Assembly (NCBI GenBank): GCA_964548955.1
Contig: CAZJTP010000108.1
Coordinates: forward strand, 1-14,762
Length of the DNA: 14,762 nucleotides
From: GCA-020344555 sp964548955
GTDB lineage: Bacteria; Planctomycetota; Phycisphaerae; UBA1845
Direction of reading: 5' to 3'
In this document: piece after piece, positions 7,930 through 14,762 of the stretch
How the letters are laid out: each line of letters starts with the position of its first letter
Position numbering within the stretch: the stretch's first letter is position 1
The notes under the pieces: model-generated
What the model was told of the DNA's origin: nothing
What the model saw: the letters and a program-made list of their open reading frames with translations, nothing else
The model's database searches: none
Program-made: the position numbers and the translations under genes

Positions 7930-8277
7930 TTACGGGGCAGGTGCCTCAGGCGAACAGGCGTTATTGTTGAACTCGATGATAATGTCCTCGCACGCGTCGC
8001 CCGGAGATGTGCTGGTGTCGTCACAGGGTACCATCGTCATACAGTCCGCGTATTCGGACCAGTTACACTCACTCCGTTGGGGCAGATTCTCGCAGAGCTG
8101 CGACGCTTGTTCATTAAGTCCAGCAAGCACTTCCGCTGGTGGGTCCCCCGAGAAGAAGCAACTGAGTAGATGGTTCATCACCCGACGGCATGCCGCTTCG
8201 TCGCTTTCGGGGCCGGCTGGACATCCCGCGGCCAAGCCAGACACAAGAGCACACGCAATCAGGATTTGTCGTTTCAT
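7930..8277 (-). CDS. Small Cys-rich lipoprotein
   Basis: The start at 8277 has GGAG seven bases upstream and gives MKRQ followed by a hydrophobic stretch ending Ala-Ala-Gly-Cys19; the longer frame to 8391 has no such support. The mature 97 residues contain seven further cysteines and end in an acidic helix and a Pro/Ala tail. After the lipid-bearing Cys the order is Pro-x-Gly, then an acidic residue plus Ala-Cys, a helix with Leu-x-x-Cys, and later Cys-(N/T)-(W/Y)-x-E. The N-terminal region of the 6038 product shows the same order, so the two may be distant paralogues. No function is recognised. A candidate promoter lies at 8327-8355. Confidence 0.75.
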   Translation of the reverse strand: MKRQILIACALVSGLAAGCPAGPESDEAACRRVMNHLLSCFFSGDPPAEVLAGLNEQASQLCENLPQRSECNWSEYADCMTMVPCDDTSTSPGDACEDIIIEFNNNACSPEAPAP

Positions 8278-8326
8278 GGCTGTTCTCCAACGATCGGATC
8301 TCTTATCTGCAAAGCCTTCAAGTAGC

Positions 8327-8355
8327 ATCCTACGAGAACAGACTGCCGGGCTCAA
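8327..8355 (-). promoter_or_regulatory. Possible sigma70-like promoter for the 7930-8277 gene
   Basis: Read on the minus strand, TTGAGC (8355-8350) and TAGGAT (8332-8327) are separated by 17 bases. Each box matches four of six consensus positions. Transcription would start about 42 bases before the start codon at 8277. Confidence 0.3.
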
Positions 8356-8420
8356 GCGAGAACGACCCCTGTCGCCGCAAATCGCGCGCATTTGTCCGCT
8401 TCATGGGGGCAATCCTGCCC

Positions 8421-8570
8421 CTACGGCTTCCAGGACAACGATTGCGGCCCGTACCGCCGCTTGCTGAACACGAAACCGCCTACCGCGATGATGAACACGG
8501 CGGTCAACGCTAGGCCGACTCTACCCACAGCAGGAGCGGATTCGCCTTCGGGAAACAGGATGTAGGGCAC
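8421..8570 (-). pseudogene. Orphan C-terminal membrane-anchor-like fragment
   Basis: A minus-strand frame is open from 8726 to the TAG at 8421. Its last 49 codons (from a GTG at 8570) encode an acidic-Pro linker, a hydrophobic segment of about 18 residues (GLALTAVFIIAVGGFVF) and SKRRYG. This is the layout of PEP-CTERM/IPTL-CTERM-type sorting tails. No ATG lies in the open frame, and the GTG lacks a ribosome site. It sits just downstream of, and in a different frame from, the 8680-12255 gene, whose own FTGP-type dockerin ending looks complete. I read it as the surviving 3' end of a decayed or replaced surface-protein gene. A chance open frame remains possible. Confidence 0.35.
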
Positions 8571-8679
8571 GTCCCATGTATGCCCTGGTCCTGGCCATCC
8601 GGTGCAGTGTTCCGATAATTGCGCCCCTCTTGCCGCCAGAACAGCCGGATGAGGTTTCCAGAAGGGACAGGCTTCATCG

Positions 8680-11600
8680 CTAGGGTACCGGGCCAGTGAA
8701 CGCCCGCTGGAAGCTGGCGAAATCGGTCAGGTCTATGTCCTGGTCGCCGTCACCGTCAAAGAAGTCGCGGCAAGCAGTTCCGCGCATCACAAAGCCAGGG
8801 GCGTTGGCGGGTCCGCTGAAGCACGTCGTAAACGCTGCGAAGTCATCTAGATCCGCGTTATGGTCCCGGTCAAAGTCCGCCAGAGCGCTGACGACAATCA
8901 CGTTTGCGACGGCCATGTGTGCTCCGTTGGCAGCCGTGATGACGGTCGAGCCGAGTCGGTGGGCTGTAACGACTCCGTCGCTGTCGATGGTCGCGACCTG
9001 CGCATCCGATGTCTCGTAGGTAGTCCCGAGAACTCCGGGTGTCAGGTCTCGTTCGACACCGTCGTCATAACTGCCCACGACACGCACAGCTTGGGCAGGC
9101 GCATAGGCAAACAGATACAGCGTTTCGGGAACCACGGAGATTCCGGTCAGCACAGCTGGCACATTAACGGGAACCACTACTTTCTTCGACTCCGCCAGGT
9201 TGTCATCAGCGTCGAACGCAACAGCACTCAGGCAAATCTCACCGATGGCACTCGAGGGGACTTCGATCTCCACCTGAAACGGTGGCTCCTCGTCAATCTT
9301 CGCATCATTGTTCGACACCACTAAGACACGGACGGGAACGAATCCGCCGCTGGATTCGACCGATACTAAGACCTCGGCGCCCGGCGCCACTGGGGTACCC
9401 GGGACTGGAGATGTAATTTGTATGCCGCTGCCTGCGGTCCAGTTATGCTCCACCAGGTCACACAACGGTTCGGTTGTTTCCCCAGAACTGCGTGGGGGGA
9501 AGGCCGATGCAAACACGGTGTCGTCGTCTGTCGGCATGTTAAGCAGTTCGATCACGCGGTCACCTACCCTCGTTTCGGTCGTCACGGTCGTGTGGATCGC
9601 AAGCGCGGGCGGCGCTACGCTTAGCCTGAACACGCTCGTCCAACCCGATCCCGTTCCCAACCCGCCTTCCTGGCTAATGCGTCCAACAATGAAGTCGTGT
9701 TGGCGTTCGGGTGGGAAGAGATCCTCTGGAAGCACACCAAACGCACGTAGGATAGCCAGCAATGCGGCCATCTCAATTGGAAGCATGCTTTCGACGCCCG
9801 CCTGGAGAATGTCGGAGCCGCCCCTACCCACGATTGCGTGGGCCGGAACCTCTGCACTGGGCAGCGTAAGCAGGACGTCGCTTCCTGGGCGCAGGTCCGC
9901 CACGGCGCCGCAGTCTACGCAGTGCGATGTTGATCGCATGACCCGATTGAAGATGGGGCCAACCACGGGAGTCTCACTTATCGCTACCAGAACGTCCGCC
10001 AAGGGTGAGCCAAAATGTGGTGTGTCCAGTGTGATTAGTTTATGAATATCTCCTTCACCAAAGTTGTCGTCTCGCCTGTAATCGCCGCTATTCTCAGCCA
10101 CATACAGACGCGAAAGAAGCCCGCCCATGCTGTGGCCGATGACATCCGCTTGAGTTGCGGCAATACCCCTGCCACGCATCATGTTCACTACCCTGTCCAC
10201 GCCAAGACGAGGCCAGTCAATGTTCGAGCGAAATTTGTCAGCATGATAATACCAGTAATCTTCGGCGTATACGGTGAACCGAGAATCCGTTTCCAGAGGC
10301 CAATCCCACGTGTCTGCAGCAGACCAGAGACCATGCAGAAGCATCACCGGCGGACGGACAAGGGCAATCTGGCGAGCTGCCGTTGTTTCAGCGCCACCGC
10401 CAGACGGCGTGAAAGTCATGTGAATGTTGAGTGGGCGCTCAGCCAGGTCGTCATCAGCCGGCTCCCGAACGAAGTCCTGCGGTGCAACCAGGACCGCAAA
10501 GGCCATGTGCCGCCCTTCGGCCCACTCTTGGGTAGCGACAGCCAAGGTTGTATCGCCCTCACCGCCTGCGGGGGCTCTCAATGTCCCAACGCCTGTCGCA
10601 AGGCCGTTTTCGTCCAAGATGCGAAACTCAGCCGTCCCAGCCTCAGGTAGCCCTCTACGTACGAGTACGCGCGTGACTCCGTCCGCCGCCAAGCCTACGA
10701 TCGGTCGGCCGCCAGAAGCAAGCGCTGCTGGCGAATCAACAACATCGCCCTCTGCCATCAGGTCGGGGTTCGGATCGACTACAGTGATGCAGCCCACCTC
10801 ATGATGCGCCAAAATGTCGTCAAGGGAGGTTCCCGGACCGTAAAGCTCCTGAAAGTCATAAGACAACTCACACAGGTCGTTGGGTTGTGGTTCAACAACA
10901 GTCCATATCTCGCTAAGACTGTGCGTGAGTTCGTCCCAGCTTTCAGCCGCCGTATCCAAAATGTCCCACAGAGTGGCCGCAACTGCGCCATCATCATCCA
11001 AACCGCTTACTGCAGGATCCGGTACCTCCATATCGATCTCCACATTAGGCGGTTCCCCCGGAGCGGGCGTATCAAGAAATATCGGGTCGTCCTGAATCGC
11101 CGCCTGAAGGAAATAGGCCCAGCCATGTATCCAGGCACACCCTGGGTCAGATTCCCCGCCCCAACCGTGACCCGGACAGCCCCAGGTGTGGGCAGGGAAG
11201 AGCCCACCGTATAAGTGATAGAGGACGAAATACCCGTAGGTGTTTAGGAGAATGTCCGGGTCCTGCTCGTCGCCGGATGCGACGTGCAGGATTTCATTCG
11301 GTATCTCGAAACCTGTGGACACGTCCGGGAAATAGACCGTAAGATTATGTGTATTATACCATCCCACTGAATGTGCTAGATAGTCGTACGCATCGTTTGC
11401 GAGCAGATTATAGATATGTTGCGCACCGTTGTATTGTCCCCGCCGATCGATGATATCCCAGTGAACGGTCCCGATGCAAATGTCTTCGGCTGGCAAGTCA
11501 TAAGTGTGCGTCAGGTATAAAACATCAGTGTTCGTAGTTACCACTACCGGATAGTCTGTCGGCGTACCCGAAAGCGAGCCACAGGCGTCACCCTCGTGTG

Positions 11601-12255
11601 TTGGGTCCGAGCAGGTCAAGATGACAACGTATAGGTCGACTGGATTGGCAGAGTCGTTGGTCAGGCAGAACTGGAAATCGCCATTCTGGTCAGTTGCTGT
11701 AGCCGTAATGAAATAATCGCCAAACATCGCTATTTGCCAAAGCTCCACTCGCGCGCCGCGAAATGGTTTATCTGTGCAGTCACCAAGTGGCACCGTTATA
11801 GTGCCTTGTCGATCGTGAGATGACGAAGCGTTGGGGTGGCACGTTGAGTGCGTCGTTATGCTGCGTGTAAGCCAGCCATCGCTGCACCCCGGTTCGGCGT
11901 AAAGAAAGTTCCCAGTGACTGTGAGATTCGTTTCCCCGCCGCATGGAGGCAACCCGGCCGCTGTTATGTCACCGGAAGATCGCTGGGCTATATCTGACTC
12001 TATTGCGATCGTACGAAGCGTCGCGCCATTTCCCTCGACCGTTGGACTTGCCGCTAAACGTTCCAGAAACTGATCTTGTGAATATCGCCGAGCCGGCCTT
12101 CGAACGCGGGCTTGTGTATCCTCTTGATTTCTGGTCGCAGAAATGGTGCTTGTCTCGTCTGAGCCTCTCAGGCCAACCTCGCCTGCAAGCGATAGTAATG
12201 AGGGTACCATGATAACGGATGTCGATATCATTGCGATTTGTCGTGTCCAAGTCAT
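8680..12255 (-). CDS. Multidomain secreted protein: degenerate metallopeptidase + alpha/beta hydrolase + Ig/BIG2 + dockerin-like tail
   Basis: The 1191-residue protein starts at 12255, placing a signal peptide at the N-terminus ten bases after AAGGAG; the frame continues to 12324 without support. Residues 165-198 resemble a carboxypeptidase-regulatory fold. Residues 265-497 resemble a secreted HEYGH-type metallopeptidase domain, but NTYGY (338-342) stands where HExxH is expected and IHGWA (376-380) where SEGWA is expected, so it should not bind zinc. Residues 630-940 are an alpha/beta hydrolase: LHGLW (640-644), GHSMGG with nucleophile Ser709, a TLDTPHFGSP segment, likely Asp854 (HDFIV) and His937. 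Residues 945-1031 are Ig-like and 1035-1123 BIG2-like. Two dockerin-type calcium loops lie at 1127-1138 and 1167-1178, each with Asp at 1, 3, 5, 9 and 12. It probably acts as an extracellular lipase/esterase. The substrate is unknown. Confidence 0.88.
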   Translation of the reverse strand: MTWTRQIAMISTSVIMVPSLLSLAGEVGLRGSDETSTISATRNQEDTQARVRRPARRYSQDQFLERLAASPTVEGNGATLRTIAIESDIAQRSSGDITAAGLPPCGGETNLTVTGNFLYAEPGCSDGWLTRSITTHSTCHPNASSSHDRQGTITVPLGDCTDKPFRGARVELWQIAMFGDYFITATATDQNGDFQFCLTNDSANPVDLYVVILTCSDPTHEGDACGSLSGTPTDYPVVVTTNTDVLYLTHTYDLPAEDICIGTVHWDIIDRRGQYNGAQHIYNLLANDAYDYLAHSVGWYNTHNLTVYFPDVSTGFEIPNEILHVASGDEQDPDILLNTYGYFVLYHLYGGLFPAHTWGCPGHGWGGESDPGCAWIHGWAYFLQAAIQDDPIFLDTPAPGEPPNVEIDMEVPDPAVSGLDDDGAVAATLWDILDTAAESWDELTHSLSEIWTVVEPQPNDLCELSYDFQELYGPGTSLDDILAHHEVGCITVVDPNPDLMAEGDVVDSPAALASGGRPIVGLAADGVTRVLVRRGLPEAGTAEFRILDENGLATGVGTLRAPAGGEGDTTLAVATQEWAEGRHMAFAVLVAPQDFVREPADDDLAERPLNIHMTFTPSGGGAETTAARQIALVRPPVMLLHGLWSAADTWDWPLETDSRFTVYAEDYWYYHADKFRSNIDWPRLGVDRVVNMMRGRGIAATQADVIGHSMGGLLSRLYVAENSGDYRRDDNFGEGDIHKLITLDTPHFGSPLADVLVAISETPVVGPIFNRVMRSTSHCVDCGAVADLRPGSDVLLTLPSAEVPAHAIVGRGGSDILQAGVESMLPIEMAALLAILRAFGVLPEDLFPPERQHDFIVGRISQEGGLGTGSGWTSVFRLSVAPPALAIHTTVTTETRVGDRVIELLNMPTDDDTVFASAFPPRSSGETTEPLCDLVEHNWTAGSGIQITSPVPGTPVAPGAEVLVSVESSGGFVPVRVLVVSNNDAKIDEEPPFQVEIEVPSSAIGEICLSAVAFDADDNLAESKKVVVPVNVPAVLTGISVVPETLYLFAYAPAQAVRVVGSYDDGVERDLTPGVLGTTYETSDAQVATIDSDGVVTAHRLGSTVITAANGAHMAVANVIVVSALADFDRDHNADLDDFAAFTTCFSGPANAPGFVMRGTACRDFFDGDGDQDIDLTDFASFQRAFTGPVP

Positions 12256-12265
12256 AGAAGTGTTG

Positions 12266-12271
12266 CTCCTT
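12266..12271 (-). promoter_or_regulatory. Shine-Dalgarno AAGGAG for the large hydrolase gene
   Basis: AAGGAG on the minus strand lies ten bases before the ATG at 12255, inside the 28-base gap after the 12284-12790 gene. It decides the start and allows separate initiation within a shared transcript. Confidence 0.6.
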
Positions 12272-12283
12272 TTGCGGTTGGTG

Positions 12284-12790
12284 TCAGGTAAGACCATAAG
12301 GCGTATGGCGGATATCTCCCCCACGGGACGGTTCCCCGGTTACAATAGACGACATTGCCTGTTTGCCGCCCAGCAGTATCCGAGCCAGTATGCGGCTGGG
12401 ATGAAGCCGAAGCGGCTTGGTCTGTAAGTCATTGCGCATCCAAAGTCGTTCCAGTGGGCCCATGATCTCGATACGGTGGTTAGTAGATTCGATGGTTGTG
12501 TTGCTTGCGGAAGACGCACTGCGGATTAGAGCTGCGCCGCGATTCTGCATCCAGGCGAACGCGCCAAATATGTCCGAGGTCGGGACGCCGTCAACGCAGA
12601 TGCACTGGTGGGAACCCAGAACGCAATCCGGGTGCTTCCAGTTCGTGCAGTCCAACCAGTCGCCGGATTGTGCTATCCACTCGTAGTTGTTCTCGGGACA
12701 TTTAGCTAGCGCGGCCCCAGGCGGAACAAGGCAGAGAGTACGAACCACGGCCACTTGCAGGTGTGTTCCGCAGGAGGATCCGCAGTTCAT
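12284..12790 (-). CDS. Small secreted protein, W-x-x-x-x-G-x-W-x-x-x-x-N-W type start, possibly truncated
   Basis: The ATG at 12790 is preceded by a GGCGGG purine run five bases away. The 168 residues begin with a weakly charged signal-like stretch (VAVVRTLCLVPPGAALA) followed by CPENNYEW. Residues 38-51 (WIAQSGDWLDCTNW) then resemble the opening of repeat-rich planctomycete surface proteins with a G-x-W-x-x-x-x-N-W motif. A Cys pair (CICVDG) and a polar strand region up to about residue 110 follow. The last about 55 residues (Arg/Leu-rich, then polar) look unlike the rest, which suggests truncation or a frameshift. It lies 28 bases upstream of the large hydrolase gene on the same strand, so the two are probably one operon behind the promoter at 12945-12974. 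The function is unknown. Confidence 0.5.
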   Translation of the reverse strand: MNCGSSCGTHLQVAVVRTLCLVPPGAALAKCPENNYEWIAQSGDWLDCTNWKHPDCVLGSHQCICVDGVPTSDIFGAFAWMQNRGAALIRSASSASNTTIESTNHRIEIMGPLERLWMRNDLQTKPLRLHPSRILARILLGGKQAMSSIVTGEPSRGGDIRHTPYGLT

Positions 12791-12831
12791 CGTAACCCGC
12801 CTTTCGCAACTCCCGCTGCTTCAGGCGTTTC

Positions 12832-12878
12832 TTAGATGGCCGGAGGCGGTGGGCAAGAACTGTCGTCAGACCATCTAA
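12832..12878 (-). repeat. Perfect 8-bp inverted repeat in the operon leader
   Basis: TTAGATGG (12832-12839) and CCATCTAA (12871-12878) are exact inverted copies separated by 31 bases. On the minus strand they lie between the predicted transcription start (near 12938) and the ATG at 12790, about 40 bases before the ATG. The leader RNA could fold here or the DNA could be an operator. No T-run follows, so it is not a simple terminator. Confidence 0.45.
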
Positions 12879-12944
12879 CATCCGGACCGGCAACATCCGC
12901 ACTTCCTGGGGTTCGCCTCTCGCCTCAAGGGTCGCCCGGAGGCG

Positions 12945-12974
12945 ATCTTACCGATAATAGGCCTCTGATGTCAA
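12945..12974 (-). promoter_or_regulatory. Sigma70-like promoter for the 12790-8680 operon
   Basis: On the minus strand, consensus TTGACA (12974-12969) and TAAGAT (12950-12945) are 18 bases apart. A transcript would begin near 12938 and carry a leader of about 148 bases before the ATG at 12790. The -35 box is perfect, and the orientation and position fit the two genes downstream. Confidence 0.6.
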
Positions 12975-13699
12975 CGAAAGCCGGACATCACTGGCTTGGC
13001 GACCGTCGCGAGTTCCGATAACCCAGGGCGTCAAGCCGGATGCGCGTTCAGCGTCCCGTACGAGGGGTTCACGGTGATGGCGTTGACGCCAAGCAGCCGG
13101 GACAGCATCGACGGCGTCGTCCGTTACGCAGGAGCGTTCGACCAGGTGTGGTGGGAGCGGCATCTTGCCGTCTGGGCCCGGTTCCCTGCCGAGGAACGGG
13201 AGTACCCCAAAGATGGCCGTTGCCCGCAGGAATCTGCCCGGACATCAGTGCCTGATTCCGCAAAGCGTCTCCCTACGTGGCTACACGCTCCAGGATCTCG
13301 TGCCAGCGGATGACGCGGCCGTGCTATGCGAAGACGCGACCCGGCAAGTGATAGCCAGGCTGACGGTGTCCCGATGGCGTTCCTTGGCCCCGCCTCTCAC
13401 ACGGATCGCAGGGCCTTCTTCTTCCCGTGCCAGTCGGGCACCGCGGCCGTTTTTCATATAATCCCCGGGGCTTGGGGGCTAGCCGCCAACGACACGGCGG
13501 GGACGCTACCCACAGATTCTGCGGAATAGCCCTATTCATGAACCGTCAGACTATCGTGATCGAGTGCAGTTCCGTCGATCAGGTCATGCACGCCGGGGGA
13601 TCGGCGAGCTGCGGGTGGGCCGATTTGCCATTTTCGTGAACGACACCCGAACCGAGGTCGTCCGTGTTCAACTTCCACTGAAACCGCGTCCATCTTCAC
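12975..13699. other. Divergent intergenic interval, no supportable gene
   Basis: Overlapping open frames of 60-105 codons exist on both strands. None has a credible ribosome site together with a signal peptide or known motif. Two stretches look somewhat protein-like: plus frame 13165-13350 (...LRGYTLQDLVPADDAAV...) and a plus frame without ATG over about 13480-13730. They could be remnants of decayed genes. No repeats, tRNA or insertion-sequence ends were seen. Confidence 0.45.
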
Positions 13700-13729
13700 T
13701 TGACGTGTCCCGGGACGATACTCTACAAT
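13700..13729 (+). promoter_or_regulatory. Sigma70-like promoter toward the 13998 gene
   Basis: TTGACG (13700-13705) and TACAAT (13724-13729) are separated by 18 bases, each matching five of six consensus positions. Transcription would start near 13736, about 262 bases before the GTG at 13998. The leader contains an overlapping 100-codon open frame (13750-14052) with no ribosome site, which I do not consider a gene. Confidence 0.5.
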
Positions 13730-13997
13730 GAAGGCCTTGTTTAGGTACAATGGTCTCGGCGGGGGCGACGGCTGAGAGAGCTTGGCGTCCCGCACAGGTC
13801 GGTCGTCAGGCAGGGACCGGCAGCCGCCGCACATCACTGAGGCCGCGAACACCGTCGAAGCTGGGCACGGAGCGCGTCCAGCGAGCGCTTAGCCGGAGAC
13901 GGTTGCTGTGTGCCACTCATGCTTATCCCCGGACATTCGCAAAGACGAATCAGATCCCCGTCATTCTGATGGCCACCAAATGGCCGGAGCCGATCGA

Positions 13998-14639
13998 GTG
14001 CTACGCAAGACGCGAATCGAAATCGAATCATGTTCTTCCATGGCCGCGTTGAGTTTGTCAGCCGTCGCAGGTTGTGGCTCAATAGCGGGCGGGTTGGGTT
14101 CGTCGGGGGATCAAGCCCTACTGGCTGGCCGGGCTGTCCCGCTTCCCGACAGCGGCGCTACGACGCTCGCCAACACGGTCTGGTGTGGTGAAGCCTCATG
14201 TCGGTTGGCCGGCGACGTCGAGATTTCGATCAACGAAGACCCCACCTTCCCTGCCGAGATCGAGCTGAGGTTCGACGCGAGAGGCTTTCCGATTGGCTTC
14301 TTCGACGGTGTGTTGGCTGTCGACGCCCTGGACCCCAGCAGCTATCCCATGTTCGGGTTGGGACTGATATACGGAATGACTGGCGATGTCGCCCCTGTTC
14401 CGAAACGGGCCGATTTCACGCCCCGATCGTTCGACCTCGCGTACACCCGGAGCTTCTCCTACGAGATGATGGGAGCCAGCGTGGAGGGCGGAGAACTCGC
14501 CACCCTCGAAGGAGCGCTCAGCAGTAATAGTAGAGAGCTCACCGGTGAGCTACGCGTCACAAGTTGGACGTCCGCCTCTTACGAGGGTGAAGGGGAGCCC
14601 CGCGATACAGGACAGCGGTGCGCATTTGCACTGCACTAG
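13998..14639 (+). CDS. Putative lipoprotein, beta-rich, unknown function
   Basis: The frame is open from 13908, but GTG 13998 is preferred. GGAG (13986-13989) lies eight bases before it, and it gives a compact signal peptide: LRKTR, a hydrophobic MAALSLSAVAG, then the lipobox residues Val-Ala-Gly before Cys26. The product has 213 residues. After a Gly/Ser-rich linker comes NTVWCGEASCRL, then strand-rich sequence (VEISINEDPTFPAEIELRFDARG, then GLGLIYGMTGDV), a Tyr/Phe segment (LAYTRSFSYEMMG) and an end with a third mature Cys. The spaced strands ending ...LTGELRVTSW suggest a beta-barrel or lipocalin-like shape, which is inference only. It is the last gene; the remaining 123 bases hold a T6 run (14661-14666) without a stem, and I see no terminator. 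Confidence 0.7.
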   Translation: MLRKTRIEIESCSSMAALSLSAVAGCGSIAGGLGSSGDQALLAGRAVPLPDSGATTLANTVWCGEASCRLAGDVEISINEDPTFPAEIELRFDARGFPIGFFDGVLAVDALDPSSYPMFGLGLIYGMTGDVAPVPKRADFTPRSFDLAYTRSFSYEMMGASVEGGELATLEGALSSNSRELTGELRVTSWTSASYEGEGEPRDTGQRCAFALH

Positions 14640-14762
14640 GCCTAAGCTCGACTTTTGCCCTTTTTTCCGTCGCTAGGCGGCGGGGGCGAGGGCGTATAGT
14701 AGCACGTCCCTTATTGGCCGGGATAGTTTCGCAAAGGCTTCGTGATGCCGGGGTGCTGCAAA

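Noticed and set aside
12920..12945. Hairpin TCGCCTC/GAGGCGA near the operon promoter
   Set aside because: Its 5' arm on the minus strand overlaps the -10 region, so most of that arm would not be transcribed. It may be a DNA-level site but there is no further support.
13750..13800. TPP-riboswitch-like CTGAGA in the leader after the 13700 promoter
   Set aside because: Only the CTGAGA hexamer fits. The conserved second half of the TPP aptamer is absent from the following sequence.
14655..14695. Terminator after the last gene
   Set aside because: The T6 run comes before the GC hairpin (CGTCGC/GCGGCG) on the plus strand and has no stem in front of it. On the minus strand the hairpin is followed by A residues, not T.

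Overview
The window reads like an accessory, surface- and secretome-rich stretch of a chromosome or metagenomic contig from a Planctomycetota bacterium (Phycisphaerae-like). A myxobacterium-like organism is the main alternative. The assignment is inference. It rests on long cysteine-rich slime-mould-type repeats, a C-terminal Gly/Cys + hydrophobic + Arg tail, a two-loop dockerin-like C-terminus ending in FTGP, many Cys-lipidated signal peptides, wide intergenic gaps and moderately high GC. There are no rRNA or tRNA genes, no CRISPR array and no recognisable intact mobile element.

Layout, left to right. (1) 3-3662 (+): the 5'-truncated gene of a giant secreted protein. It has a GH16-like beta-jelly-roll domain with an intact E-x-D-x-E motif, about 650 residues of several cysteine repeat families, an InlB-B-like repeat and a C-terminal sorting tail. 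(2) 3659-4432 (+): a translationally coupled (ATGA overlap) lipoprotein-like reading frame broken by one in-frame TAG. (3) 4483-4914 (-): a small lipoprotein. (4) 4915-6037: 1.1 kb with no gene I can support. (5) 6038-6838 and 6967-7803 (+): two lipoproteins, the first carrying one copy of the cysteine repeat seen in the giant protein. (6) 7930-8277 (-): a small Cys-rich lipoprotein whose cysteine pattern resembles the N-terminus of the 6038 product. (7) 8421-8570 (-): an orphan C-terminal membrane-anchor-like fragment. (8) 12790-8680 (-): an apparent two-gene operon behind a good sigma70-like promoter, with a 168-residue secreted protein followed by a 1191-residue multidomain protein. The large protein joins a metallopeptidase-like domain that has lost its zinc site to an alpha/beta-hydrolase domain with a Ser nucleophile, Ig-like domains and a dockerin-like tail. 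(9) 12975-13997: mostly empty, with a second good promoter. (10) 13998-14639 (+): another lipoprotein.

Functionally, every recognisable product appears to be exported. The set looks like extracellular or cell-surface proteins for binding or degrading polymers (a GH16-like glycan domain, an esterase/lipase-like domain) plus lipoproteins of unknown role. No pathway can be reconstructed, and I see no defence, secretion or biosynthetic system. The most unusual items are the amber-interrupted lipoprotein, the dead-protease/hydrolase fusion, the orphan anchor fragment and the structured leader of the hydrolase operon.
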